A stretch of 64,000 bases of DNA from Euborellia annulipes (GCA_023213315.1 JAKCPI010022092.1:51842-115841), one strand, 5' to 3'; positions 1 to 10,495 are shown, numbered from the stretch's first letter. A program made the numbers and translations. Notes: a model not told the origin generated them from the letters alone.

Positions 1-254
1 TGATTAAAAGCTTATTTTCACGCCTCAGGTGGGTGCCTAATTTAAATATAAAATTTCAACCTCCTAGCTCAATTCCCTCATGCTTTAAATTGAACCCAGA
101 CAGACAGACCATGTCGCGAAAACCACTTTTTTTGTTTCAGGGGACCTCAAAACGTGTATATCCATCAAAATCTCGACATCGAATTTTTGACATGAATCCA
201 ATACTTTCTCTCTCTATATATTAACATATATATAGAGGTAAGAGAAAGTAAAAG
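1..254 (+). repeat. DH (double-hairpin) repeat, truncated by window edge
   Basis: This is the distal third of the repeat family I call DH, whose reference copy is at 18251-18932. Shared landmarks in order are the ATAAAATTTCAACCTC stretch, CAGACCATGTCGCGAAAACC, GGGGACCTCAAAACGTG, TCTCGACATCGAATTTTTGA and the terminal hairpin ATACTTTCTCTC...GGTAAGAGAAAGTA (about 207-253). The proximal part lies outside the window. It has no coding capacity of note; the short open frame across it is a by-product that recurs in other copies. Confidence 0.85.
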
Positions 255-298
255 TATTTAGCACCGTTCAAATGCGCTCCGAAGTTTGGAGACCCCTG
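254..298 (-). mobile_element. hAT-like transposon terminus (solo end)
   Basis: Read on the minus strand from 298 the sequence begins CAGGGGTCTCCAAACTTCGG, a typical hAT-superfamily terminal sequence (CAGGGGT...). Only one end is seen and no 8-bp duplication can be tested because the DH repeat abuts it directly. It is probably a relic of a non-autonomous hAT element. Confidence 0.5.
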
Positions 299-1270
299 CC
301 CTAGAAAAATTAACGATCTGGGAGAACTTCATTTGGAACGGGTAGCGAACCTCTGTCCCCTGGCATTAAATGTTATTTTCATAGGTAATAAACTGAAATA
401 TTTTTTGAATATTAAATTCCCTTTTTTTGTTAATATCAATATATTAGCCCTTAGCCCTTATTCCCTACTTGTGATAAATATTGAATATATTGCAATAATT
501 CAGAAAAATTGTTTTTAATATTAAAATAATTAATCATAAAAAATTCTCTAAAAAAAAGAGGTCGTTTGATAGACCAGCTGGTAACCTGGTGGTGTGAGGT
601 GCACCAGCTGCGACACGTGTTAATGCAAGCTCTACCCTCTATGCCATTTCGGTAATTATCCTCGTGTGTGTGTGTGTGTGGAGATTACAACTTGAAGTAA
701 TACTCGGGTAATGAGCCAACCAACCAACAAACGACTCCTTAATATCATTAGCGATTGAGGCGCCACATTTTATGGATTAATTATAATTAATCCGGTGGAT
801 ATAAAAAAAAAACACAAACACTCATAGTAAAGCATTATCGTTATCGTTAGTTTACGTTGTTAAGTCTCTCTCTCATGAGCGTTTGTAATTAGAGCTCAAA
901 TCCTCCAAGATTTGGACATGTTGTTGATCATAGGTACACTCAAAGCAAATACGATCGAGACGATTAACTAATCAATATTAAAAGAGAATTATCTATTAAC
1001 AAATGTTTCAAAACATACATCAATTAAACCCAATATTTTTATAATGTATCTTTTATTAAAGAAACTGTTCGTTATTATTGCTAAGAGATGGCGTTAAGAT
1101 CGCTCTGATCTAGCCAAATAGAAAAAGCCTTTTTACTGTCTCGTCTGTTCTTGTTAGTTATTTTTTAAAATTGTATTTATTTATTTGTTTTTGTGGTACA
1201 ACATCAACTAATACAAAAACTTTGATACACGAATATAATATAAATAACATTCATATAAATTTTAGATGAC
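299..1270. other. unassigned AT-rich stretch
   Basis: No gene is visible. It holds a degenerate minus-strand tRNA-like A-box (TGGCATAGAGGG near 640) suggesting an old SINE, and a GT microsatellite at about 664-680. The rest is AT-rich and unassigned. Confidence 0.5.
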
Positions 1271-1393
1271 ATGGTACAGGTTGAATTCCTTGAAGAAGCT
1301 TACTATGCTTTAGATAGCATCTTCGTTCTTAAGGATTCCTTTGGAAGTCATGTGTTTGGTTCTTATACCGGTATAGGTGAAAAGTATGTGTAG
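1271..1393 (+). pseudogene. short open frame (40 codons) in a same-strand ORF cluster
   Basis: An ATG-initiated frame of 40 residues (starts MVQVEFLEEAYYALDS, ends at TAG 1391-1393). Its composition (acidic N-terminus, mixed hydrophobic and glycine residues) looks more protein-like than the simple-sequence frames elsewhere. No family is recognised. It is listed because five further plus-strand frames follow within 2 kb; it could be an exon or gene remnant, or chance. Confidence 0.2.
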
Positions 1394-1417
1394 CCCATTC
1401 GAAGTCTGTCTGGGTAG

Positions 1418-1771
1418 ACAACTTGTTTCTTCCTTAACACTGAGAATTTTTGTGCATTATGGGGTGTAGTTTATTTCCCTTTTCTGGTGACAATTCTTCT
1501 TTCCATTTATTTAGTATTGCATTTTTTAGGTGAGCTCTTACGTTTTATTATTGTACATTATGCTGGCTTTTTGGTTTGGTCAGCTTTTCGTTTTCTGGCA
1601 CCTATGTGGCTCGACGGTATACGACGTCAGCACCTTTGGATGTTAGTTTGCAGTTTAATATTTGTCTATTTTGTATTACTAGGTGGAGAGAGTATAATTT
1701 TTCTAAGGCTAGTAGTGCATTTCTTGAGTCTCTGGTTATTATTATTTTTTTTATTATATTCACTTAATTAA
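1418..1771 (+). pseudogene. open frame for a hydrophobic, multi-pass-like polypeptide
   Basis: The frame is open for 117 codons after the TAG at 1415-1417, with no clear ATG at its beginning. The product is strongly hydrophobic, with about three to four runs of 18 or more apolar residues separated by short polar loops (one contains WLDGIRRQ). If translated it would be a polytopic membrane segment. It ends TAA just before the next frame, which starts in another phase across a T-rich stretch. That would fit a frameshifted gene, an exon junction or chance. No family recognised. Confidence 0.25.
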
Positions 1772-1904
1772 TGAGGTAAAAGAGTTCCTATCACTTCGAC
1801 TGAGAGAATACATGTTATTGATGGAAAGTATGAATGATTTGCAGCAATTATTAATTAAAAAGGAACAGCCAACATTATTATCACTTTTGGATACATCTAT
1901 GTAA
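1767..1904 (+). pseudogene. open frame resembling a helical C-terminal tail
   Basis: A 45-codon frame overlapping the end of the hydrophobic frame. It is rich in Leu, Glu, Lys and Gln and looks helix or coiled-coil forming (contains LLMESMNDLQQLL). It stops at TAA 1902-1904, and an AATAAA at 1937-1942 follows about 33 bases later. The coupling of a protein-like 3' end with a polyadenylation signal is the best argument that 1.2-1.95 kb derives from a transcribed gene. No function can be assigned. Confidence 0.25.
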
Positions 1905-1936
1905 ACCTGCGTGTAGCTGTATTCATAGTTTCGATG

Positions 1937-1942
1937 AATAAA
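1937..1942 (+). promoter_or_regulatory. candidate polyadenylation signal AATAAA
   Basis: Canonical hexamer 33 bases after the stop of the frame ending at 1904. In AT-rich DNA this hexamer is common by chance, so it only supports the neighbouring frame weakly. Confidence 0.25.
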
Positions 1943-2038
1943 GTTGTAAATATATGCGGGTTAGTTGCCGTTTATTTAAATAAAAAAAAATATATTTTCA
2001 TTCTATAATTTAATTAAGAAATATTTAATAAATGATAA

Positions 2039-2347
2039 ATTTATCCTTGGAAGCTCCTTGGAAAATTTATAAATCCTTTAAACGAAAAACCTCATACAAA
2101 AAATCTTTCTAAACCTAATGAAAATTGTCAATATTTAGAAGAAACCGACGTTATAGAAGTTGAACAAAGCTCTACATCATCCACCATACTCACCAGATTT
2201 ATTTGTGCTACCTTCTCTTCTATTATTGCTTGTATGGTGGTATTGACTTTATCATTAATTCAGATTAATCTTCACATACATCGATTTCACTTTCAGATAA
2301 ATTGTTTTAATACCTTTATGTTGGACTTTGTCTTTTCTCTATTTTGA
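2039..2347 (+). pseudogene. open frame with acidic region and one membrane-like segment
   Basis: Open for 102 codons between an in-frame TAA (2036-2038) and TGA (2345-2347). There is no early ATG, so it would need an upstream exon. The middle is acidic and serine-rich (EETDVIEVEQSSTSS), followed by a hydrophobic run of about 20 residues (ICATFSSIIACMVVLTLSLI), like a single-pass membrane protein. Family unknown. Confidence 0.22.
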
Positions 2348-2366
2348 CGTATTAAATTTAAATTAA

Positions 2367-2477
2367 ATGGATCCCTTTAATGACAAAGGTCGGTCGGTTA
2401 CTATGCTCTTTTTAAGAGGATTATTTGTTAGCCTATTTATATTTCCAAACCAAAAAGAAGAAATTTTATTAAATTAA
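2367..2477 (+). pseudogene. 36-residue open frame
   Basis: ATG-initiated frame starting MDPFNDKGRSVTMLF with a short hydrophobic centre and a charged end, stopping at TAA 2475-2477. It is too short to assign and is listed only as part of the same-strand cluster 1.27-3.3 kb. Confidence 0.15.
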
Positions 2478-2485
2478 ATAAATTA

Positions 2486-2677
2486 AATTGGGAATTCTTT
2501 TATATACCCTCAAAGAAAGGAGTGGGGGCGGGTGGTAATCTTGTGATTAATTCTCAAATGAAATGTTATTTAGGATTTAATATTAGATATTATTCATTTT
2601 TATCTTCGTACAAATTAGAAAAGAAAAAACAACAAACAAAAGGTTTATGGAAATTAAATTGTGGAATAGCTATCTGA
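2486..2677 (+). pseudogene. open frame without start codon near its beginning
   Basis: Open for 63 codons up to TGA 2675-2677, and continues in the same phase past that single stop to a TAA near 2777. The composition is mixed (WEFFYIPSKKGVGAGG, then a basic KLEKKKQQTKG stretch). A single internal stop in an otherwise open phase is what a decaying gene would show, but no family is recognised. Confidence 0.2.
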
Positions 2678-2786
2678 ACAACAACAAAAATATTATCTCA
2701 TGGATTATATAAAATTCATCTTGAAAATAATTCTCATAAATGTGTGATGTGCTTGAGTCACATCAGTTTATTTTAATTGGAATGAG

Positions 2787-3041
2787 TTGAAATGGGCCTA
2801 TTACTTTCCAAGTATTTATGACAGAGAGTCCGCTGAAATTTTAGGTTACGAGAGAGAGAGCATCACGCTCTTTCGTGATACATGGGAACTGGTCACGGAA
2901 CTCTGTCCATCCTGGGTGAAAATAACCCTTAAGTGGGAGTGTGTAAAAATAAAAATAATTAATCTAGATCTATGGAGGACAAGTGGGACTGAACGCCACC
3001 CCATCTCCAGAACCAGAGTTATTAATAAATTACAACAATGA
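2787..3041 (+). pseudogene. 84-codon open frame, unknown
   Basis: The N-terminal half looks like normal protein (WAYYFPSIYDRESAEILGY, then WELVTELCPSWVKITLKWE); the C-terminal part is polar. It overlaps the start of the next frame in a different phase. No conserved domain recognised. Low confidence that it is a gene. Confidence 0.2.
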
Positions 3042-3282
3042 TATTGTGCGTTATGTAAGGGAAGGTTTGCCAATGCATAGATTGGCATCCAAAGCTATCA
3101 TTGACCGACATTTCTCTTTCGGAAGAAGCTCAATAAAAGTCAAAATATTAATATCTAAAAAATATAGAATCAGGGAGCTATTTGTAAAGTTGCTCATCAT
3201 GGGAGGGATCTCTTTTGTAGATATTAATTACCTTTATTGGACCCTGAAGATGGTTTCTACTGAGACTGAAACGTTGGATTAA
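2983..3282 (+). pseudogene. 99-codon open frame, unknown
   Basis: Contains a basic, structured-looking stretch (REGLPMHRLASKAII, then SSIKVKILISKKYRIRELF) and a hydrophobic segment near the end. The last codons run through a CTGAAGA...GAAAC motif (3244-3272) of the kind described under the hammerhead-like features. No family recognised; it may be the 3' end of a decayed mobile-element ORF. Confidence 0.22.
3244..3277 (+). other. hammerhead-core-like motif (CTGAAGA...GAAAC)
   Basis: CTGAAGA (3244-3250), then GGTTTC and GAGACT, which can pair (with G-U wobbles) around a 4-base loop, then GAAAC (3268-3272). CTGANGA - helix II - GAAA is the conserved hammerhead ribozyme core. The third conserved element (cleavage triplet with helices I and III) was not located, so catalysis is not claimed. 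Confidence 0.35.
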
Positions 3283-3464
3283 ACAAATAACTTTGCAGTC
3301 CAAACTTTTCTCGATAAATATATTTATAACAGAATTTTAATTTCGCTGTGGATGCTGTCGGCTTTAATATTTTCAAGAAACTTTTGTACTGAGTATGAGA
3401 CAAAACAAGAGTTATTTGAATCTAATATTTGTATAGTTACGCAATGCCAAGAGGCGACACATCG

Positions 3465-3535
3465 GGTGGGTGATCCCGAAGAAACAACGTGTGAAACGTC
3501 CCCTGGAAGTCATCGGTATAGTAACAATAAATATA
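3465..3535 (+). repeat. fragment of dispersed repeat shared with 41030-41085
   Basis: The stretch CGTGTGAAACGTCCCC followed by an AGTCATC block recurs at 41040-41068 as CGTGTGTAACGTCCCC plus AGTCATC. The two fragments share order and spacing, so they belong to one dispersed element of unknown class. Confidence 0.4.
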
Positions 3536-3599
3536 TGTATGATGCGTTAAAATTTCTAAATGACTTCAGTTGCTTGTCAGCAACTTAGAATTTAGGATC

Positions 3600-4650
3600 T
3601 CTTTCAAGTTTATGTAAAAAAAATCTTAAGATATTATTTAGGTTATATCTCTGGAACCACTCAACGAATAAGGATGTCCTAGGTGACCATAAAAAGGTAT
3701 TGAAGGAAGGATTGAATCTGTTCCCGGGGGGCGTTGAAAATTGCCTCCCAATATTTATTAAGAATCGCCATTACCTCAGCTTTCCCTGAATCAAATCTTT
3801 TGAAATCCAGCGTAATAAATAATATGTCATCTCTGAAGCAATTTTCATAACAATCCCTTGAATGGAAGGAGATTTATTTCCATAGTAATTTTATTTAATC
3901 TTAATTAATGCAAAGTCTTTTGAATAATGTTTCTAATATTTTTTTTTTTTCTTTGAATGGAAAAAAAATTTCTGTTTAATCTTTAAATACCAAGTTTTGA
4001 ATCGATGCTTTTTTAAAATTTCTGTTTTTTTTTTAATAATATGAGCGAGACAAAAAAAATCCCCTGCCATTCTCAAGGCTTTATTTATTATCTCCGTAAA
4101 ACAAGAATAATCTTATTAAAAAGAGCCCCATTTCAAAAAAGGGATTTGTTGCCACAGGAGTCACATATGACCCTTGTGGATATTTCGATATTTCGAGCCC
4201 TCTAAGCCCTTTGGATCCCTTTTGTTCTTACGCTCTAAAGAATACCTATTTGTGCAAAGAGAGAAAGAGAAAGAACTCCTTTAATAATGAATCATCCACG
4301 GGGTTGTCTTATTTTAACCAAATTGCTAAAGAATCCTTTCATAAGATAATTCTCTAATTCTGTTCAAAAAAAAAAAAAAAAAAAAAAAAAAACTTCATTT
4401 CATATAGTCTATATACGTAGGCCTATGTTAATTGACGAATTCTTAAATATGAAAACTCAAAGCTATAAATAATGAATGAATATTGTAATAATTAAATTGA
4501 CAAATTTGAATTACTTAGAAGGGAAGAAATAATGACGCCATAAAGAGATCTACTCAAATTACAAGTTCCTTTTTCTGCAAAAACGGTGTTCTCCTTTAAC
4601 CTTTAATCTCGTAACCAAACCTAATAAACAAAAAAAAAAATGTATGGAAA
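3600..4650. other. unassigned AT-rich stretch
   Basis: No gene seen. It contains short A and T runs, a poly-A tract at about 4366-4391 and a GA-rich patch near 4260-4275. Confidence 0.5.
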
Positions 4651-4881
4651 CTAGTTACACCGTCCGCCTTCGGCGGTCTTCAGGTTTCCCAATGAATTTA
4701 AGAATTTTAAAATTAGTCGAAAGACCTTGATCCAGTGGCGCAATCAAGATTTGCTTCTGGAGAGAGGGGATTATATTTTTTTAAGGAGGATTTTGCTCTC
4801 ACAACTGCCAGAAGCAAAATCGTTCTTGAAAAATCATAACCCCTAGATGCGAAGACCGCCGAAGTCGGGCAGTGTCAATAG
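4651..4881. mobile_element. fold-back element with ~31-bp terminal inverted repeats
   Basis: The left arm (4651-4681, containing CCTTCGGCGGTCTTC) is the imperfect reverse complement of the right arm (4851-4881, containing GAAGACCGCCGAAG). A second inverted pair lies inside (TTGCTTCTGG near 4751 against CCAGAAGCAA near 4808). Overall it is a 231-bp near-palindrome, as in non-autonomous fold-back or MITE elements. No target duplication is obvious and the superfamily is unknown. Confidence 0.55.
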
Positions 4882-6430
4882 TATCTAAAAAAAATTTGGC
4901 ATTTTTTTGATTATTAGGTTTAGTTACAAGACCATTTCTCCTTCAATAGCTTCGAAAAAGTAAATTGACGACGTATAAAATAAAACGTAGAAAACTACAG
5001 ATGCATCTAAAAACACAAATTCAATTTTCGAAGTGAATATAAAAAAAACCTCAGATCTAAAAATCAAAATATTTCAATCAAAGTACAATTCAATTGATTG
5101 AGCACTTTATTACCAAGGCTTATGACAAAGAAAGCGTTAATTGTGAAAGAGAGAGAGCTTGTTATCTTTTCATATACCGTAAGCCATAGGTGATTTAGAT
5201 CTCATCTTTTGGCTTTGATCTTCAATCAAATGAGAAGAAAGATTCTAACAGAGTGTGAAATTGGCTTTAATTATGAAATTAATTATAGAGCTATCAAAAT
5301 TATTTGTTTGCATCAGCGAATAAAAAATAATTTATTTTATTAGTTAGGCCTAGGAGGAAAGAATCAGTGAAGAACTTCTGGATAGGAGATCTCCGAAAAA
5401 AAAAACGACTAAATAAAAAATGAAACTTTCGACCAACGCGTTGGCTAAAATATACAAATAATAAGCAAGGTTATCTGTTTTAAGATATTTCTTAATTACA
5501 ATATATGGATGGTAATGCTCAATGAAACAAAAATATTTTTCAATCGACGTTTCGGTCACAAATCACGACTTTAATCAGGTCTTAAATCGAATATATTGAT
5601 ATAATATTGACAATTGAAAAAATTATTTTAGAAAAAAAATTCCTCAACATTAAATAAGTATATCCTACTGGAAGGCAGGTGCAGCCAAAAAGCAAACGTG
5701 TGGGGTCGTGGAACCAGGAACAAAGTTCCTCACGTCTTTTCCGCAACTCAGTATCTTCATTCACCTATACAATTATCTCTATATTATTTTTATTGATTAG
5801 AAATTAACAGTGAATATCGAAATCTTAAAACGTCAGAAGTAACAGCAAATGACAAGAGAGTATAGGCCTACAGTATCAATTTATATATAATAATAAGTAC
5901 TTATCTTGGAACAGATAACTCAGCGTATTATTAGTATATACTATATGTAGCTACAATATATAATTTTAGTTAAGAGCCTGTTTCTTCTAATATAGTTAGC
6001 TACTATAATAGGATAAAATATTTAAGTTATTAATAATTCAACTTAATTTATTTAAATATTAATGAGACATTTTTCAACGCAGAAAATTCAATATGGTACT
6101 TTTTTACTTATTATTTGAACACAAAATATTTCTAAGTTTTATGCAGAATTGAAAAAATAAATTGGGTTATGTTATAAATGGTTACAAAAGACTTTCTAAT
6201 CAGACACTTTAATGACAGTCTTTCTGATTTAAAAGGTGAGGAAATTGTAATCAAATTAAAGTAGTCGTAGTATGTGTGTGTCAAAAAAAGGAAATTTTAA
6301 TTCGGCAGAAGTTGGCAGGGCAATTTATCCCCTTCAGGCTCGGTTATTGGTCTCTTCTCTTGGATCGAGAGGGTCTTGACGGATAGTTTTCAACATGGGC
6401 CATCTAACTGTCAACAGCAACAAATAGCTG
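4882..6430. other. unassigned AT-rich stretch
   Basis: No gene seen. The only notable item is a GACGTTTCGGTCAC block at 5545-5558 with ATCAGG 20 bases later, a minus-strand version of the CTGA...GAAAC motif. Confidence 0.45.
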
Positions 6431-6500
6431 GTAAAATGCATTTGCTAGAGAGAGAGAGAGAGAGTGTTCTTCTTTCTCTCTCTTCTCTCTTCTCTCTGAC
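6431..6500. repeat. GA/CT microsatellite
   Basis: (GA)n at about 6448-6464 followed by CT-rich TCTCTCT runs to about 6500, forming a purine/pyrimidine mirror pair. Confidence 0.8.
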
Positions 6501-7557
6501 CCGACAGGCAGACACCTTTGCTTTGTTCTACCTTCTTTTTTTTTTTTTAAAGAATTTATCGAAACGAATCAAAGAATATCCTTAAAATGGCCTTTCGATA
6601 AAGAAAAGTGTTTTCTTACTCTCAGCAAACTTTTTTTTTTCTTTTCTTTATTCCATCGGGTATTTTTATTTTTTTTCGATTGCCAAAAAAATTACAAAAC
6701 TTTCCTGTAATAATTGTAATGTGTAAACAAAAAGTTGCTTTCATTCGCTTTGAAAGCCCTCGGTTCACAGAGGTGTGAATAAAAAAAATGTATTTCCTGA
6801 ACACTGGCAAACGTAATTTAAAGTTGCATCAATAATAATTGATAATATTCATATAAATGATCAAAAATTCTCGCTCTTATAATTGTGGAGCTGAGATGCA
6901 AAACTATCCTTATCCACCAAGCTCTTTTTTTGGTAAATCGAAAAAACGTATATTCCTTTTTGCAATAAAACATTTTTGGGCTGTTCATGGGTTTAAAGCA
7001 AGTAATTTGGATAAGTTTCATTATTTATTTATTTTTTTTTTTTCGTTTAATGACTCCTCAGCATCTACCATATTGCCTCCACGCAATTTTAATGATAACT
7101 AAGAATCGGGAATAATCACAATATAAGTCGACTATTATAACATTAGTTTAAGTAAATATACAATTGTATATTATATATATATATACTTAAGTTTCATTAG
7201 GATGCATGTATAAATAAATAAAATATTGATAAAAATATGTTGGAGAAGGAGTGTTTTGCAACTCTATACATAGGCAGTTTTGCAACCGTCCACTTAGGAA
7301 GGAGAGTTTTGAAACGAATCAATATCGACATAGCCCAGTTTGATCAGGTTGGGATACAGTAAAATAAAAAATTTTTAATACCATCCAAAATGATAAAGAA
7401 AGTTTTGCAACCAAATGCATATTGTACACTATGTTTTTTATAGTAGGCCTAAATATAGAATTTAGAAAGAAAATAAGTTCAAATTCAGATTCCCCACTAA
7501 CTAATTAGTAGGACATGACCTCTAACTCGATTTCGAACTTTTTTGGATAAGGGCAGT
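6501..7557. other. unassigned AT-rich stretch
   Basis: No gene seen; simple T and A runs and an AT dinucleotide patch at about 7166-7186. Frames of 60-80 codons on both strands here have simple-sequence composition and are not supported. Confidence 0.5.
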
Positions 7558-8012
7558 TTTGGTCCGATGATTTTATTTAAGCCATTTGGATACCAAATAA
7601 GAATGCCTGGACCCCAATATATATATATTCATAATAACGGTTATCGTAGTCTTTTTTTTTTAAACATTCACACTTTTTTCTCATTCACACTCACACTCAC
7701 ACATACATTCCCACAGTCTTTTCGACAACTCAGACCATATAAGACTTTGACGATATCCGTTGTATTGAATATATCTATTGGGGGTTCAGGCATTTCTATT
7801 CAAGCCATCTGATATCCAAATGGCTTAAATAAAATCATCGGACTGCTTGGGTTCGAACCCGCGACATTTGGTATAGGAGGTAGGCACGCTACCTATTACG
7901 CCAAACACGGGGGCCTCGTAAAGTCTTATATGGCCTAAGTTTCCGAAAAAGACTGTGTGGATGTGTGTGTGAATGTGAGTGTGAATGGAAAAAAGTGTGT
8001 TTTTTTTTAAGG
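7558..8012 (+). mobile_element. tRNA-derived SINE (family B) interrupted by a second, inverted SINE copy
   Basis: The plus-strand body (GATGATTTTATTTAAGCC, ATGCCTGGACCCCAATAT, GGTTATCGTA) runs to about 7651 and resumes at 7916 with TCGTAAAGTCTTATATGGCC and the GTGTGAATGTG tail. Between them (7652-7915) lies a complete minus-strand copy with its poly-T (tail) on the left and its tRNA-like head on the right. The junctions carry TCGTAGTCT (7643-7651) and TCGTAAAGTCT (7916-7926), an imperfect target duplication. This is a SINE-in-SINE insertion. Confidence 0.75.
7652..7915 (-). mobile_element. tRNA-derived SINE, family B (inserted copy)
   Basis: On the minus strand, from 7915, it starts with the GC-rich tRNA-like head (A-box region TTGGCGTAATAGGTAGCGTG, B-box GGGTTCGAACC). 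The family body and a T-rich complement of the A tail follow. RNA polymerase III-type internal promoter boxes plus a body that recurs in about a dozen loci define the family. Confidence 0.75.
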
Positions 8013-8530
8013 TAGTTTTGCATTGTGAGCTTCACAATTGTTTTTCTAAGGCCACGCATGAAATTAATTTCTATCTTAATTAAAAAGAAAACATCATTAA
8101 ATTAAAAAATTTGAAATTATTCAAGAAAATTTTCTTTAGACGATGCTCTAGCATCCATCCAATTAAAATCTTCCTTTAAATTTTATTTAATCCATCTTAT
8201 AAGAAATATGGAAAATGATAGCGAGCTAACAAGTATTTCTAAAATAAATAAAGCTCATTAAAAGGAAGCTTAAAGGGATTTCTGAAAAATGAATATAATC
8301 TAATTCAATGTATTCAAATCATGAGACTGTAAAACGTTTAATAATTGAAATTCTCAAAATATCCTCCAGATCCCTTAAAAAAGCATGACAGTGAGAAGTG
8401 ATTACAACCGAATCTTTTGATGCTTGAAAGCAGAATGTTTTTATAAGATTTTTTAAAAGAAATATGGACATTTAATTAAATTCATGTTATAATTAGATCA
8501 AAGATGATGATGACATGTCTGACTTTTATA
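8013..8530. other. unassigned AT-rich stretch
   Basis: No gene or clear repeat recognised. Confidence 0.5.
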
Positions 8531-8569
8531 TACGAAATATTACAAGTATTTCGTAGGCTGTGCAGCTAG
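8531..8569 (+). mobile_element. Helitron-like 3' terminus (hairpin plus CTAG)
   Basis: A perfect 9-bp stem, TACGAAATA (8531-8539) and TATTTCGTA (8547-8555), with a 7-base loop, is followed ten bases later by CTAG (8566-8569) and then T. A short GC-containing hairpin about ten bases before CTRR, with insertion before T, is the Helitron 3'-end signature. A relative ending GTGCAGCTAG sits at 24157-24166 with different downstream flank, supporting the terminus. The 5' TC end and any Rep/helicase were not found. Confidence 0.5.
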
Positions 8570-9057
8570 TATTTTTCATGATACAAAATTTTGCTTGTCA
8601 TTAATTTAAAAATAAAGTGAGTTGATTCATTAATTATTATTACGCAATGAAGAACACATAACCAGCCTAAAAATAAAATTCATGTTTTAGAGACTCTGAT
8701 TGTTAAATAGGAAAAAAAAAATAGTAAAGTATTTTTTATGATAATGTTGGGACTATGATTGATGATGATGATGAGAGAGAAATTAAATGAAGAGAGCTCC
8801 AAGTCCATTGCATCAAAGGGGGAGGCTATAATGCCACGGTAGCATAATGGCTGCCCTGGCTGATAGGGAGGGCCTGATGACGTCATCAGAATAGCCGTCG
8901 ATGGAAGGATGGATGGATGGATATTCCAAAGAAGATAGGGTATTAATTCAGGAAAGTGGACATCATCAAGGAAGAAAGGTCACATAACGTTTAGGGGCCA
9001 AGGAAACGGGAAAGATTATATTATAATTTCCCGCACTATTATAATAATAGTATTATA
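8570..9057. other. unassigned stretch with GATG and GGAT microsatellites
   Basis: No gene seen. It contains short (GAT)n and (GGAT)n runs near 8760-8775 and 8905-8920 and an AT-palindromic patch near 9015-9058. Confidence 0.5.
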
Positions 9058-9215
9058 ATTGAGGAGGCTCGTGGCTAAATCGGATAAGCTGCGGATTACG
9101 AATCTAGAGTTGCCCACCCAACTCGGGTTCAAATCCCACTTGCCATGAAAATTTTCAAACATTGCCAATGTCTCCTCCGTCTCTCTGTAATTGGAGTCAA
9201 TCTCTGATGTGATGG
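9058..9215 (+). mobile_element. tRNA-derived SINE fragment (family different from B)
   Basis: An A-box-like GTGGCTAAATCGGATAAGC is followed 40-50 bases later by the B-box GGGTTCAAATCCC. This fits a tRNA-like head. The downstream body lacks the family B signature, so it is a separate SINE family or a lone tRNA-derived head. Confidence 0.5.
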
Positions 9216-9505
9216 GGAAAAAAAATATATATAATCATGCAAAATTTAGCCTACTTATTTTTTTTTTTTATATAGGTCTCATTATTATCTTTCCCCCAGA
9301 AATATAAAACTTTAAAACTTTTAAAATTTAACTCAAGAAAATTGCAGTCAATCAGCCCTCAAGGGGCGTTAAAAAAGGCCACTCAATGTTTATTAAAATT
9401 CATGATTTTCTCAGCATCCCCTGGATCATTCAGATCTTTCGATACTTAGTGTTAATACCGACTAGATAGAACTTTTTTTGAAATAGTTGATGAGTATCAT
9501 ACATA

Positions 9506-9768
9506 AAAATCTGGTGTGATGATCGCACAACACACAATTACTTTCTATTATCTTTTGTAATTGGAAGTTGTGTTCTGTACCTTTCACACTAGATTTTTTT
9601 GTGTCGATATATATTTAGTTTCCGCCGATATATTAGAATTCATTTCCTTTTTGCTTTAAATTGAACTCAGACAGACCACTTTTTTGGATTCGTGGGGCCT
9701 TAAAACGTGTATTTCCATCAAAATCTCGACACCGCATCCACTACTTTCTCTCTCTATAGAGAAAGTAT
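9506..9768 (+). repeat. DH repeat, internally deleted
   Basis: It starts with the large terminal hairpin (AATCTGGTGTGA...TCACACTAGATTTTT), continues GTGTCGATATATATTTAG, then jumps directly to the distal part (TTAAATTGAACTCAGACAGACC, TCTCGACACCGCATCC) and ends in a shortened small hairpin (CTTTCTCTCTCTATAGAGAAAG). Both ends are present while the middle ~400 bp is missing, as in a non-autonomous deletion derivative. Confidence 0.8.
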
Positions 9769-10495
9769 AAATATCTCCCTAATTCCGATAACAAGAATTT
9801 TATTCCAAATTTTGGATGTTATAGACTCCGAAATAACTACCGGAGAGATAGTTTTCATATTAAGTTATATAAAATTCAAGATAGAATAATTAGTTAAGAG
9901 CCTTTAATTGTGATAATGACTATAATCATGAATAATTATGCATAAACGTAATTATTTTCGTGTTTCAAAATAGCCTCTCTTTGTTTAAAATATTTTATAT
10001 ATAATAATATTATAATATGCATAATTAAGCCCAAGGGCATATTATGGACTAAGCTCTATCCCCACATTCATATTTATGCTTTAGGTCTACATATTATATC
10101 ATCAAATAGAGTTACGCATTACGGGTACATTTTATCATAAAAAAAATATAATTTCTCTTTATCTGAATTATATTTGTCTTTTCCTTTTCTAATCCTCTGT
10201 ACTTTTTTTTTAATTTTTTTTTTTGTTAATTTAAGGTCTTTTTAGGCATCGGAGGCCCATTTAGTCCTTTAAATACAATTTAAATAAATCTTTGTCGAAT
10301 GAGACGAGATGCTAACACCTAATTCATAGCTCAATAGGTAAGAACTCTACTCTCCAATCTGCTACAGTCCAAGTAAATATTTTCAGGATCTAACCTGGAT
10401 CTGTTATGAATATAATTACACTTTATTATTTGATATGATATAAATTAAATATTTGTATTGATGTTAAACATACTCATGAAAATTGTTAAATATAT
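9769..10495. other. unassigned AT-rich stretch
   Basis: No gene. Around 10225-10275 the phrase GGTCTTTTTAGGCATCGGAGGCC resembles the distal end of family B' SINEs on the minus strand. The rest is unassigned. Confidence 0.4.
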
